Assembly (NCBI GenBank): GCA_963720785.1
Contig: CAVRGQ010000005.1
Location: forward strand, 248,001-312,000
From: CAVRGQ01 sp963720785
GTDB lineage: Bacteria > Actinomycetota > Acidimicrobiia > IMCC26256 > DASPTH01
Direction of reading: 5' to 3'
Length of the DNA stretch: 64,000 nucleotides
Numbering within the stretch: the stretch's first letter is position 1; the number at the start of each line of letters is the position of its first letter. A model generated the notes under the pieces. That model was not told where the DNA came from. It worked only from the letters and a program-made list of their open reading frames with translations, and ran no database searches. Shown one piece after another: positions 36,782-45,939 of the stretch. The position numbers were made by a program, and so were the translations under genes.

Positions 36782-38068
36782 CCGGGAAGCCGGTCGCCCC
36801 GAACCGGGGAGGGGACGGGAGTCCAGGTTGGGCACCTCGTCGTGCTCGGGCGAGTCGTCGGCCAGGCGCCGCGACACGTGGGCGCCGTACACGCGCGCGA
36901 ACGGACGCGCGCTGAGGCCGTGCGCCACCACGCTCGTGAGCACCGTGAGGCTGATCACCGACAATGCGAGCTCGGCGTCCTTGCCGGTGAGCGCGTCGGA
37001 CACCACGAGCGCGAACACGACCGAGGCCAGGCCGCGCGGACCGAACCACCCGATGAACGCGATGGTCGAGCGGTCGAGCCCCGAGCGGACGAGCACCAGC
37101 GCGACCGGGAGCATCCGCACGACCGTGAGCGCGAGCGCCGCGAACACGAACGACTGCCAGGTGACGACGTCGAGCGCCTGCACGAGGAACGCGCCGAACA
37201 CGAACCACACGATGAGCGAGAGCAGCGAGCCCATACCCGCGTCGAACTGCAGCACGGTGTCGCGCTCCTCGGGCACGAAGATCGTGCCGAAGGCGAGCCC
37301 GCCCACGAACGCGGCGATGAACCCGTTGACCCCCAGCTCTTCGGCGCCCGCGTACGCGAGCAGCGCGAAGGCGACGACAGTGAGAGCGCGGTAGTTGGGG
37401 TTCGCCCAGCCGCGGTTCATCGCCCACTTGAGGAGCCAGCCGCCGCCCGCACCGATCGCGATGCCGAACAGCGCCCCGATCCCGAGGTCACCGAGGGCCC
37501 CGAGCGCGCTCTTGGCCGGGTGCGCGGTGAGCTCGCTCACGGCGGCGGCGAGGAAGAAGGTCACGAACGGGGTGGCGATGCCGTCGTTGAGGCCGCTCTC
37601 CACGTTGAGGATGCGCCGGATGCGCGCCGGCACGTGCGGGTCCTCCACCACCTGCGCGCCGAGGGCGGCGTCGGTGGGCGCGACTGCGGCCGCGATCGCG
37701 GCGAGCACCCACACGTTCACGCCGGTGAAGAGGAGCCCGGCGAGCACCGCGCCGAGTCCGATGCTCAGCGGCAGGCCCAGGAACAGCAGGCGCGCCGGCA
37801 CGCCGACATCGCGCGCGCAGCACGCGCAGGTTGACGCGCGCGGCGTCGGAGAAGAGCAACAGCGCGAGGGTGATCTCCGCCAGGGAGCCCAGGGTCTCAT
37901 TTCGCGACGACACGTCGAAGATGCCGAGCACGTTCGCGCACAGGAGACCGAGGGCGACGAACACCATCGGTGCGCTGATGTCCCAGCGCTGCAGCGCGCG
38001 GAGCACAGCCCCCAGACGACGATGCTCGCCGCCAGCGCGGCGACGAATTGGGTGTCGAGCCCCTGCAC
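36779..38068 (-). CDS. Cation:proton antiporter (CPA1/NhaP type), two frameshifts
   Basis: The repaired protein is about 429 residues with some 12 membrane helices. Typical CPA1 features are the antiporter core IAAAVAPTDAALGAQVVED, NVESGLNDGIATPFV with the conserved ND pair, and GWFGPRGLASVVFAL near the end. It would exchange Na+ or K+ for H+. The frame breaks near 38011 (five G where six fit) and near 37814 (one extra base in GCGCGCG), and the two cancel. The start is GTG 38068. All transport residues are kept. Confidence 0.85.
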   Translation of the reverse strand: MQGLDTQFVAALAASIVVWGLCSARCSAGTSAHRWCSSPSVSCARTCSASSTCRREMRPWAPWRRSPSRCCSSPTPRASTCACCARDVGVPARLLFLGLPLSIGLGAVLAGLLFTGVNVWVLAAIAAAVAPTDAALGAQVVEDPHVPARIRRILNVESGLNDGIATPFVTFFLAAAVSELTAHPAKSALGALGDLGIGALFGIAIGAGGGWLLKWAMNRGWANPNYRALTVVAFALLAYAGAEELGVNGFIAAFVGGLAFGTIFVPEERDTVLQFDAGMGSLLSLIVWFVFGAFLVQALDVVTWQSFVFAALALTVVRMLPVALVLVRSGLDRSTIAFIGWFGPRGLASVVFALVVSDALTGKDAELALSVISLTVLTSVVAHGLSARPFARVYGAHVSRRLADDSPEHDEVPNLDSRPLPGSGRPASR

Positions 38069-38075
38069 GGAGGTG

Positions 38076-38715
38076 TCAGCGCCAGACGGCGACGAGGTCG
38101 TCGACGGTGGTGATCCACGCGACGTAGCGCAGCTGGTGCTCGAAGGCTGCCTCGACGTAGTCGGCCGGAACCCCGACGACGCCATCGCGCGGGATCACCG
38201 CGCGGTACCCGAGGTCGACCGCCTCGATCGCCGCGGCCGGGATGCCCACGTTCACCGAGCCGCCGACGAGCACGACGGTGGTGACGCCGAGCGAGCGCAG
38301 GAGGGAATCGAGGCCGGTGCCGAGGAAGGGTCCGAGCCCGTGGTGGCGCGCCTGCCACACGTCGGTGGGTTCGTACACCTCGTGCGCGGGTTCCGCCTGC
38401 TCCGACCCCTCCAGGAGATGGTGCCGGTGCCGCAGCGCGCTCGGCGAGGATCGGTGCGTTGGGCGGTGAGCCGACGCCGTCCTCCCGGAACGCGGAGGTG
38501 GTGTGCACCACCGTGATGCCGGCGGCACGGGCGCTGGTGAGGAGGTGCACCACGTTGTCGACCAGGCCGAGCTCGGCACCGGCCGCCGCGAGCGGCGCTC
38601 CGGGCGAGGTGGGCGAATTGGTGGTGACCAGGTCGCCCACCGTGATCCGCTTCATCTCGCTGACGACGATTGCGGTGTGGTGGGGCGCGGCCAGGGCGGC
38701 GAGATCGACGGGCAC
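38076..38715 (-). CDS. Isochorismatase-family protein lacking the catalytic Cys (frameshifted)
   Basis: The fold of the cysteine-hydrolase superfamily is clear: AGITVVHTTSAFRED, LRSLGVTTVVLVGGSVNVG and EAVDLGYRAVIPRDGVVG. In active members the last strand reads like TNVCVxxTA; here it is VNVGIPAAA, so Gly stands for the nucleophilic Cys. The first strand reads IVVSEMKR, where an Asp is normal. It is therefore probably a non-catalytic relative. The two halves join near 38437 in a GC repeat, giving about 212 residues. It is the last gene of a CoA-metabolism run. Confidence 0.78.
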
Positions 38716-38739
38716 GGGGGGAGCCTCGCCGATCCGGTG

Positions 38740-39459
38740 TCAGCTGGGCAAACGCAGGGCCGCGGCGGCGTCGGCCTCACGCGCGAGGCCCACGGCCAAC
38801 GGCAGGTCGAGGGCCGACCACGCGAGCGCCTTCGCCGCGCGCACCGCGGCTGCGGGCCGCGCCGCGAGTGCCGCGGCGACGGCGAGGGCGCGGTCGTGCA
38901 GCTCGGCACGCGGCACGACCTCGTCGACGAAGCCGCGCCCGAGCGCGTCGGCCGCCACGAAGCGCGTGCCGGTGAGGATCGCGTGGAGCGCGGCACCGTT
39001 CCCGACGATCCGCGGCAGCGTCTGCGTGGCGCCGCCCACCGGGATCATGCCGACGCGCGCCTCGGGCAACGCGACGGTGCAGTCGTCGGCGACGATGCGA
39101 ACGTCGCAGTGGAGGGCGAGCTCGAACCCGAAGCCGACGCTGTTGCCCTGCATCGCGACGATCATCGGTGCGGGCACCGCCTGCAGCAGGCCCCACACGT
39201 CGCGCCCCCAGCGCGCGTCGCGGATGGCGAACAGGCTCGGTGCGGTGCCGAACTCGCGCAGGTCGGCGCCGGCGGAGAAGTGGTCGCCCGTCGCGGTGAA
39301 CACGACGGCGCGCACCGAGTCGTCGACGATCAGCGCGGCGAGCAGCTCACAGAGCTCGTCGCGCATGCGCACGTCGTACATGTTGATCGGCGGGTTGTGG
39401 AACTGCAGCTCGACGACACCAGCGTCGTGCCAGGTCGGTTGCACCCGGGGCCCGGTCAT
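38740..39459 (-). CDS. Enoyl-CoA hydratase/isomerase family protein
   Basis: This 239-residue crotonase-fold protein has the first oxyanion segment HFSAGADLREFG. The second is MQGNSVGFGFELALHCDVRI, followed by PEARVGMIPVGGATQTLPRIVG. The active-site Glu of PEARVG is present, so it is likely an active hydratase or isomerase. ATG 39459 overlaps the stop of the CoA-transferase-like gene (ATGA). It belongs to a three-gene coupled set with a short CoA transferase and a second, degenerate crotonase. Confidence 0.88.
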   Translation of the reverse strand: MTGPRVQPTWHDAGVVELQFHNPPINMYDVRMRDELCELLAALIVDDSVRAVVFTATGDHFSAGADLREFGTAPSLFAIRDARWGRDVWGLLQAVPAPMIVAMQGNSVGFGFELALHCDVRIVADDCTVALPEARVGMIPVGGATQTLPRIVGNGAALHAILTGTRFVAADALGRGFVDEVVPRAELHDRALAVAAALAARPAAAVRAAKALAWSALDLPLAVGLAREADAAAALRLPS

Positions 39460-40400
39460 CCCGAAACCTCCCGCGCGAGGAGATGGCCGACGGCGCCTTC
39501 GAGCGAGACCCGAGCCTGGCCGCCACCCCCGGCGAGGAGCGCCACCGCGTGCAGTGCACCGAGGCAGCCGGCGACCGGGTCGGCGACCGACGAACGGCCC
39601 AGCCGCGGCGGATCGGTGCGCGCGGCCCAGCCGCCGCGGCACTCGGCCGCGAGCCCGTACCCGGGGCGGTCGTCGTCGGCGAACGCGGCGATCCGGAGCC
39701 GGGCGACACGGGGGAACTCCCGGTCGAGCACGTCGTCGCCGAGCCCCGCGTTGGCCAGCACGCGTGGCGTGTAGCCGTCGACGAGCAGGTCGACGGTGGC
39801 GAGCAGGGCCGCAAGTGCGTCACGCCCCGCAGGCGTCGACAGGTCGACCGCGAACCGCTCCTGCCCGGTCGCGAGCAGGGACGCGAGCGGGAACGGATCT
39901 TCTCGGCGCGGGTCGTCGATGCGCACGACGTGGGCGCCGAGCATCGTGAGCAGCCGGCCGACGAGCGGCGCCGCCCACGCCGTGCCCAGCAACGCCACTC
40001 GCGCACCGGCGACTCCCGACCCGTCGGCTTCCGGGATCGTCGGCGCAACCGCAGGGCCGGGCCGCACCGCGGTGGCGGGGAGGAGCCACGCCGCGGCCTC
40101 GGCGTCGAGCGCGTCGACGGTGAGCGAGGAGACGTCGGGCAGGTCGTCGGTCGCGACCGGGGGCCGGGCACCGAGCGACGTCGCCAGTGCGGTGAAGTCG
40201 GCCCACACCGTGGGCGGACCCGGGTGGAACCATCCGTCGGCCGCGCGCAGCAGGCGCCCGGGTTCCGACAGCTCACGCCCCTGCTCCTCCGCGGCGACGA
40301 GGTCGGCGCCGGGCAGCGCCTCTCGCGGCGTGTCGATCCCGAGGTCGGCGACCAGCGCGTGCACCGCAGCCGCAACGCGGTCGTCCACGAGCGTCGTCAT
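39456..40400 (-). CDS. Short CoA-transferase family III-like protein
   Basis: This 314-residue protein has a middle segment GARVALLGTAWAAPLVGRLL and LGAHVVRIDDPRREDPFPLA that matches the CoA-binding N-terminal part of CaiB/Frc transferases. LSTPAGRDALAALLATVDLLVDG follows. Family members are near 400 residues, so this one lacks much of the usual C-terminal half. It has about 110 unrelated residues in front. The catalytic Asp is not obvious. It may be a divergent or inactive member acting with the neighbouring crotonases. Both ends overlap neighbours by four bases (ATGA). Confidence 0.7.
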   Translation of the reverse strand: MTTLVDDRVAAAVHALVADLGIDTPREALPGADLVAAEEQGRELSEPGRLLRAADGWFHPGPPTVWADFTALATSLGARPPVATDDLPDVSSLTVDALDAEAAAWLLPATAVRPGPAVAPTIPEADGSGVAGARVALLGTAWAAPLVGRLLTMLGAHVVRIDDPRREDPFPLASLLATGQERFAVDLSTPAGRDALAALLATVDLLVDGYTPRVLANAGLGDDVLDREFPRVARLRIAAFADDDRPGYGLAAECRGGWAARTDPPRLGRSSVADPVAGCLGALHAVALLAGGGGQARVSLEGAVGHLLAREVSG

Positions 40401-41102
40401 TCGCCGGTGAACGTGGGGTCGCGCTTCTCGAGGAAGGCGGCGATCCCCTCGGCCCGGTCGCCGGTGGTGGCGATCAGGAGGTTGAGGTCGGCTTCGAGTC
40501 GCAGCGCGTCGTGCATGGTGAGGTCGCGGCCGCGTTGCACCGCGTCCCGTGCCGCGGCCTGCGCGCGGCGGCGTGCCACGCGACAGGCGCTCGGCGAGAT
40601 CCTCGGCCAGGGTCACGTCGTCGGCAGGCTCGGCGAGCCCGCACCGCACGAGGTCGTCACGCCCGAAGGTGTCGCCCGCCACCAGCAGGCGCAGTGCAGC
40701 GGCGATCCCCGCGAGGCGCGGGAGTCGTTGCGTGCCGCCCCAGCACGGCAGCTCGCCCCGGCCGACTTCGGGGAAGGCGAGCAGCGCGTCGGGGCCGGCG
40801 ATGCGCACGTCGGCCGCGAGCAGCAACTCCGCGCCGGCGCCGACCGCAGGGCCGTTCCAGTAGACGACGGTCGGTGCGGGGAAGGCCGCGAGCACGGCAG
40901 CCGGGTCGCGCAGCCCCGCAGGCGTGCCCGGACGCGGCTCCTCCGCACCCACACCCTGCAGCGCGAGCAGCAGGAGCGCGCGTGGCGCGGCGTCGGCGAG
41001 CCGGTCGAGCTCCGCGATCAGTCCGTCGGCCGCGGGCGCGGCGAGATCCGCGAGCGGCCCGGGGACGAGCTCGAGTCGCGCCGTCGACGAGCCGGTCACC
41101 AC
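40397..41102 (-). CDS. Divergent enoyl-CoA hydratase-like protein (one-base frameshift)
   Basis: After repair the protein is about 234 residues. The second crotonase segment NGPAVGAGAELLLAADVRIAG and FPEVGRGELPCWGGTQRLPR are clear. The first oxyanion segment, usually FSAGxD, is replaced by a Pro/Gly-rich stretch GAEEPRPGTPAG, so catalysis is doubtful. The end EADLNLLIATTGDRAEGIAAFLEKR is typical of the family. The frame breaks near 40570, where CCGCCGCGCG fits an expected CCGCGCGCG. It starts at GTG 41102 or 41099. Confidence 0.75.
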
Positions 41103-41126
41103 GAACCCCCGATCACGTGGGTCCGG

Positions 41127-42072
41127 CTAGCCCTCGACGCGCGCGATGGCGTCGATCTCGGCGCGCTCCTCGGGCGTGAGCTGCCACGCGACCGTGGCCG
41201 CGGCGTTGGCGCGGATCTGCTCGGGCTTCGTGGCGCCGGCGATCACGCTGCCGACGACCGGGTTGCCCGCCAGCCACGACAACGCAAGCTCGGGCAGCGT
41301 GTGACCGTGCGCCTGCGCGTACTCGTCGAGCGCCTCGACGACCGCCATGCGCGCGTCGGACGCGAAACTCGCCGGCCATGTTCCCCCACGCCGCCAGGCG
41401 CGAGCCCTCGGGGTGGTCCTCCCCGCGCTTGTACTTGCCGGTGAGGACACCGCTCGCCAACGGGAAGTAGGGCATGAAGGTCATGGCCAGGCGGTCGACC
41501 GCCGGCAGCACCTCGGCCTCCACATCGCGGTTGAGCAGGCTGTAGTCGTTCTGCGCGTTCACGAACCCGGGGACGCCGAGCTCGCGCGCGACGTGTGCGG
41601 CTTCGTCGAGCTGCGCCGCGGAGAAGTTCGAGCAACCGATCTCGCGCACCTTGCCCGCGTGGATGAGCTCGCCGAATGCCTCGAGCGTCTCGCCGATCGG
41701 CGTCTCGACATCGGGCGTGTGCAACAGGTAGAGGTCGATGCGGTCGGTACCGAGCCGCTGCAGGCTGGCGTCGCAGCGGCTGAGCACGTACTCGCGGCTG
41801 CCGCCGCGTGATCCCTCGGGCACACCCATGCCGACCTTGGTGGTGATGATCGCGTCGTCGCGACGCGACCCGAGCGCGTGGCCGAGGAACTCCTCCGACT
41901 TCCCGCCGCCGTAGATGTCGGCGGTGTCGAAGTGGTTCACGCCCGCGTCGAGCGCGGCGTCGACGACCGTCTTCGACGCGTCCTCGTCGATGCGCATGCC
42001 GAAGTTGTTGCAGCCGAGCCCGGCCACCGAGACCTCGAGCGAACCGACCTTGCGCGTCTCCAGCGTGCCCAT
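41127..42072 (-). CDS. Aldo/keto reductase (one-base frameshift)
   Basis: The repaired protein is about 314 residues. The catalytic tetrad is visible: Asp and Tyr in HFDTADIYGGGKSE, Lys in IITTKVGMG and His in LYLLHTPD. CSNFSAAQLDEA and SVIAGATKPEQI are the barrel and cofactor segments. It should reduce a carbonyl with NADPH. One extra T in a TTT run near 41367 breaks the frame between GNMAGEF and ASDARMAVVEAL. It is divergent from the DinB-like gene and precedes the crotonase run on the same strand. Confidence 0.88.
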
Positions 42073-42171
42073 GTTCCTGTCTCCCCCGGGAAGTGGTGTG
42101 GCCTCACGCTACCCGTCACCGCTCGGCCGCCACCTCGGCCAACTCCCGGGACCCACCACGGTGGCGACAGG

Positions 42172-42177
42172 TAGCGT
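42172..42177 (+). promoter_or_regulatory. -10 box TAGCGT of the DinB-like gene
   Basis: TAGCGT ends six bases before ATG 42184, a leaderless arrangement. Confidence 0.5.
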
Positions 42178-42183
42178 CGGGGG

Positions 42184-42863
42184 ATGCCGGAGATCGCCGA
42201 CGCCTACCGCGCGACCCGCGGCCGGGTGCGGGCGCTGCTCGAGGCGGCGCCGCCCGGATCCGCCGAGCTCCCCGTGCCCGCGACGCCCGCCTGGGCGGTG
42301 CGCGACGTCGTCGCCCACCTCGCCGGCGTGGCCGCCGACCTGGTGGAGGGTCGGGTCGACGGCATCGCCACCGACGAGTGGACCGCGGCGCAGGTCGAGC
42401 GGGCGCGCGGCCAGTCGATCGACGAGATGCTCGACCGCTGGGACGAGCACGGCGCGGCCGTCGACGCGATGGCCGACGCGCTCGGCGCCGGCGGCGGACA
42501 ACTCGTCGCCGACGCGACCACCCACGAGCACGATCTGCGGCACGCGCTCGGCGAGCCGGGCGCGCGCGCGACACCGACGCGGTGGCGATCGGGTTCCGCT
42601 TCATGGGTGGCGGCGTGCGCGCGCGGCGCAACGAGGGCGGCGCGCCCCCGCTGCTGGTGCGTCACGAAGCGGGCGAGAAGCTGCTCGGCCGCGGTGATCC
42701 CGGCGTGTGGCTCACCACCACCCGGTTCGAGTTCTTGCGCGCCGCCACCGGGCGCCGCACCGTCGACGAGCTCCGCGCCTACGAGTGGGAAGGCGACGCC
42801 CGGCCCGAGCTCCTCGTCTGGGAGGCCGTCTTCACGCCCCGCACCACCTCGCTGGGCGAGTAG
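42184..42863 (+). CDS. DinB-like / mycothiol-dependent maleylpyruvate isomerase-like protein (frameshifted)
   Basis: The repaired protein is about 225 residues. The helical bundle carries VRDVVAHLAGVAADLVEG and THEHDLRHALGEPG, which supply the three His metal ligands of the family. Members conjugate or isomerise substrates with mycothiol in actinobacteria. The C-terminal part, VRHEAGEKLLGRGDPGVWLTT and ELRAYEWEGDARPEL, lies in another frame. The frames join at 42560-42570, where the GC run appears two bases too long. It lies upstream of the MFS gene. Confidence 0.78.
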
Positions 42864-42886
42864 CGCGGCGCGCAGGCCCGGCTCCC

Positions 42887-44203
42887 GTGGCGTTCACCTC
42901 CTCCCTCGCACCCTTCCGGCACCGCCGCTTCGCGCTGCTGTGGTCCGGCGCGTTCGTGTCGAACATCGGCACGTGGATGGAGACGATCGGCGTCGGGATC
43001 CTCGTCACCACCAGCACCGGCAAGGCCGGCTGGACCGGGATCGTGGCGGCGGCCGGCTTCGTACCCCAGGCGGTGCTCGCACCGCTCGGCGGCGCGCTCG
43101 CCGACCGCGTGCCGCGTCGCACCCTTCTGCTCGCGACCACCGCCGCGCAGATCGTCTTCGCCGCGCTGCTCGCGTTCCTGGCGAGCATCGGCACGCCGAG
43201 CCCCGGCGTGGTCACCCTGATCGTGTTGGGCGCGGGGTGCGCGAGCGTGCTCGGGTTCCCCGCGTTCCAGGCCCTCCTCCCCGACCTCGTGCCGGTGGAG
43301 GACCTGCCGGGCGCCATCGCACTGTCGTCGGCGCAGTGGAACCTCGGTCGTGTGATCGGGCCGGCACTCGCGGGCATCGTGATCGGTCTCGGCGGGTACG
43401 AGCTCGCGTTCTCGATCAACACCGTGAGCTTCCTCGCCGTGTTCGCCGTGATCGCGTCGTTCACCCTGCCGCCACCCAGCTTCCACGGCGACACCTCGAT
43501 CGTCGACGCGGTGCGCGAGGGCGTGCGCTTCGTGCGGCGCGACCCGGCCCTCCGCTTCGTCGTCGAGAGCCTCGCACTCAACTCGCTGCTCGCGGCCCCG
43601 TTCATCGCACTCATCCCCGCGGTCGCGTTGAAGGTGTTCCACGAGGAGAAGCTGGGTACCTCGGTGCTCGTGACCGCGCAGGGTCTCGGCGCAGTGTGCA
43701 TGGCCCTGTCGCTCGCGCACCTGTTCTCGCGCTTCGGCGTGCGCCGCACCCTGTTGTCGATGCTCGGACTGCTGCCCGTGGGCCTGCTCTTGTACGCGTT
43801 CTCCCCCGCGCTGGCGTTCGCCGCCGTCGCGATCTTCGCCGTCGGCTTCTTCTACATGGGCTGCCTGTCGAGCTTCACCACCATCGCCCAGCTGCGCGTG
43901 CCCGCCGAGCTGCGCGGGCGCGTGGTCAGCGTGCTGATGATGCTGCTCGGCTCGCTCTACCCCATCGGCGCGATCACCCAGGGTGCCATCGCCGACCAGA
44001 TCGGCCTGCGTGCCACCACCGCGGGTGCGGCGGCGCTCCTCGGTTTGGGATTCGTGCTGCGGATGGTGCTGCGACCGCACTCGGCCGACGCCATCGCGGA
44101 GATCGGTGCCGCCACGGTCGACGTGGAGGACGAGACCGTGCTCGAACCGGCCCCACCGGCCGACGAACCCGCGGCGGGTGAATCCGCGCCAGAATTGCAG
44201 TGA
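42887..44203 (+). CDS. MFS transporter (EntS-like)
   Basis: This 438-residue protein has 12 hydrophobic helices. It opens FRHRRFALLWSGAFVSNIGTW, as in the enterobactin-exporter-like MFS_3 branch, with the A-like motif GGALADRVPRRTLLL in loop 2-3. The C terminus is an acidic Pro/Ala tail. It would export small hydrophobic compounds or siderophore-like molecules; the substrate is not indicated. GTG 42887 is the first start after the preceding stop codon. It overlaps the next gene as TGATG. Confidence 0.87.
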   Translation: MAFTSSLAPFRHRRFALLWSGAFVSNIGTWMETIGVGILVTTSTGKAGWTGIVAAAGFVPQAVLAPLGGALADRVPRRTLLLATTAAQIVFAALLAFLASIGTPSPGVVTLIVLGAGCASVLGFPAFQALLPDLVPVEDLPGAIALSSAQWNLGRVIGPALAGIVIGLGGYELAFSINTVSFLAVFAVIASFTLPPPSFHGDTSIVDAVREGVRFVRRDPALRFVVESLALNSLLAAPFIALIPAVALKVFHEEKLGTSVLVTAQGLGAVCMALSLAHLFSRFGVRRTLLSMLGLLPVGLLLYAFSPALAFAAVAIFAVGFFYMGCLSSFTTIAQLRVPAELRGRVVSVLMMLLGSLYPIGAITQGAIADQIGLRATTAGAAALLGLGFVLRMVLRPHSADAIAEIGAATVDVEDETVLEPAPPADEPAAGESAPELQ

Positions 44204-44976
44204 TGGAGTCGGTGGAGCGCACCCGGTCCCGGCGGCACCGCCGGCTGTCGCTCGAGCTGCGGTACGCGGCGTTCACCGTGCTCGTGCTGGCGTTGATGGT
44301 CGCACTCCACCTGTCGGACACGTTCTCCGACGTCAACGACACCGTCACGGAGGGCGTCGACCGGCTCGCGCAGCTCGGCAGCATCGGGATCTTCTTCATC
44401 GCGCTGGTCGCGAACGTGTCGATCCTCATCCAGATCCCGTACACGTTGCCGCTGCTGTCGGCCGCGCTCGGGGGCGCCAGCCTGCAGAGCATGCTGGTGC
44501 TGGGACTCGCGTCCGGGCTCGGCGCCGGGATCGGCGCGGTGCTCTCCTACAAGGTCGCCGATGCACTGGTGACGCGCACGCCCGGCCTCCCCGAAGGGCG
44601 GGTGTTCCGCTGGGTCGCCCGCAACGTCGACACGCGGCCACGGGCGAGTTGGTTCGTGATCTTCCTCGTTGCGGCGTCGCCGCTCCCCGACGGCACGGTG
44701 GTCGTGCCCCTCGCGGTGGTGCGTTACGGCATGCGCCGCGCCGCCGCGCCCATCTTCCTCGGGAAGCTGGTGCACAACCTCGTGCTCGCCCTGCTGTTCT
44801 CGTGGGTGGGCTCGTGGGCGTCGGAGCACGTTTCGAAGAAGGCCAGCACCGACCTCGCGGTGGCGGTCGCGGTGCTGTTCATGCTGCTGGTCGCCTACCA
44901 CGCCGAGAAGGCCCGCCACCGGGCCCGGGCCGACCGGGAGGATGCGCCGCTGACCGCCGAGGACCGGCCGGCGTGA
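44203..44976 (+). CDS. VTT/DedA-like membrane protein
   Basis: This 257-residue protein has six hydrophobic segments. The pattern includes PYTLPLLSAALGGASLQSM, GLGAGIGAVLSYKVADAL with a charged re-entrant region, and FLVAASPLPDGTVVVPLAVV. This resembles the VTT (SNARE-associated) domain seen in DedA/TVP38 proteins, some of which move phospholipids or polyprenyl phosphates. N and C termini are strongly basic. Its ATG overlaps the MFS stop codon, so the two are co-translated. Confidence 0.65.
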   Translation: MESVERTRSRRHRRLSLELRYAAFTVLVLALMVALHLSDTFSDVNDTVTEGVDRLAQLGSIGIFFIALVANVSILIQIPYTLPLLSAALGGASLQSMLVLGLASGLGAGIGAVLSYKVADALVTRTPGLPEGRVFRWVARNVDTRPRASWFVIFLVAASPLPDGTVVVPLAVVRYGMRRAAAPIFLGKLVHNLVLALLFSWVGSWASEHVSKKASTDLAVAVAVLFMLLVAYHAEKARHRARADREDAPLTAEDRPA

Positions 44977-45032
44977 ACCGCCCCCGCCTGACCCACCCGC
45001 GCTGACCCCCTGGCCTGATCCGGCCCACTGGG

Positions 45033-45054
45033 ACTCTGGGAGCAACTGCTCCTA
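45033..45054 (+). promoter_or_regulatory. Palindromic operator in the merR-menGF promoter
   Basis: GGAGCA-AC-TGCTCC at 45039-45052 is a perfect 14-base palindrome lying directly against the -10 box TAGAAT. This is where MerR-family activators bind, between -35 and -10. The wider pattern ACTCTGGGAGC-N5-CTCCTA (45033-45054) recurs once, at 52239-52260. Confidence 0.65.
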
Positions 45055-45058
45055 GAAT
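45053..45058 (+). promoter_or_regulatory. -10 box TAGAAT of the merR-menG-menF operon
   Basis: TAGAAT matches the -10 consensus at four of six positions (TATAAT) and ends eight bases before ATG 45067. There is no Shine-Dalgarno sequence, so the mRNA is nearly leaderless. Confidence 0.55.
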
Positions 45059-45066
45059 GGTCACTC

Positions 45067-45939
45067 ATGGAAGCGGTCGGCGCCACTGCCACCCCGGCGG
45101 ACCCTCGGGCCACCGGCGTCGAGGCCAACAGCGTCGAGGCCAACAGCGTCGAAGGCGGCATCCGGGTCGAGGAGCTGGCCCGCCGCGCCGAGGTGTCGGT
45201 CGACACGATCCGCTTCTACCAGAAGCGCCAGCTGCTCCCGCCGCCACAGCGAGTGGGCCGCATCGCCTGGTACGGCACCGAGCACGTCGAGCGCCTCGCC
45301 CGCATCCGCGACCTCCAGCGCCAGGGCTTCTCCCTCGCGGTGATCCGCCGCCTCGTGGCCGGCGAGCTCGACGCGGCCGACGCACCCCTGGCCGCCGCGG
45401 TGGCCGGCGCGCTGCAGGGCGGCGACGGCGACGCGGACGCCGGCGCCTCGCTGCTCTCGATCGCCGACCTGTCCGCACGCGTCGGGGTGCCCGCGCCGCT
45501 GCTCGACGTCGTCGCCAAGGAGGGACTCATCGTCGCGCAGCAACGCGACGGTGAGTCGGGCTACACCGAGGCCGACGCCGACGTGCTGCGCGCCGGGCTG
45601 CGCCTCCTCGAAGCCGGGTTCCCGCTCCCCGATCTCCTCGCACTGGCGCGTCAGCACCACGACGCGACGCGTGCGATTGCCACCGACGCCGTCGAGATGT
45701 TCGACGAGCACGTGCGCCGGCCGCTGCAGGCGCGCGACCTCCCCGACGCCGAGAAGGCCGAGCTCCTCGTCGACGCGTTCCGCACACTGCTGCCCACCGT
45801 CACCACGCTGGTCGCGCACCACTTCCGGTCGGTGCTGCTCGAGGTCGCACAAGAGCACCTCGAGGCCGTCGGTCACCCCGACGAGCTCGCCGCCGCGAGC
45901 AACGAGCCCGGGTGGGAATCCGGGAAGGCGCCACGATGA
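45067..45939 (+). CDS. MerR-family regulator with two HTH domains, heading the menaquinone operon
   Basis: This 290-residue protein has a first MerR helix-turn-helix at about 32-100 (IRVEELARRAEVSVDTIRFY with the wing ending YGTEHVERLARIRDLQ). A second, more divergent one lies at about 129-195 (LLSIADLSARVGVPAPLLD, GYTEADADVLRAGLRLLEAG). The last 90 residues are helical, with no metal-binding Cys cluster. The N terminus has a 15-base tandem repeat encoding VEANS twice. It overlaps menG by four bases (ATGA). A matching palindrome in its own promoter suggests self-control and control of quinone synthesis. Confidence 0.88.
   Translation: MEAVGATATPADPRATGVEANSVEANSVEGGIRVEELARRAEVSVDTIRFYQKRQLLPPPQRVGRIAWYGTEHVERLARIRDLQRQGFSLAVIRRLVAGELDAADAPLAAAVAGALQGGDGDADAGASLLSIADLSARVGVPAPLLDVVAKEGLIVAQQRDGESGYTEADADVLRAGLRLLEAGFPLPDLLALARQHHDATRAIATDAVEMFDEHVRRPLQARDLPDAEKAELLVDAFRTLLPTVTTLVAHHFRSVLLEVAQEHLEAVGHPDELAAASNEPGWESGKAPR

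Noticed and set aside
36434..37834. A long plus-strand frame opposite the flavin reductase and antiporter genes
   Set aside because: It is charged low-complexity sequence with no motif, while the minus strand shows clear helices and family signatures.
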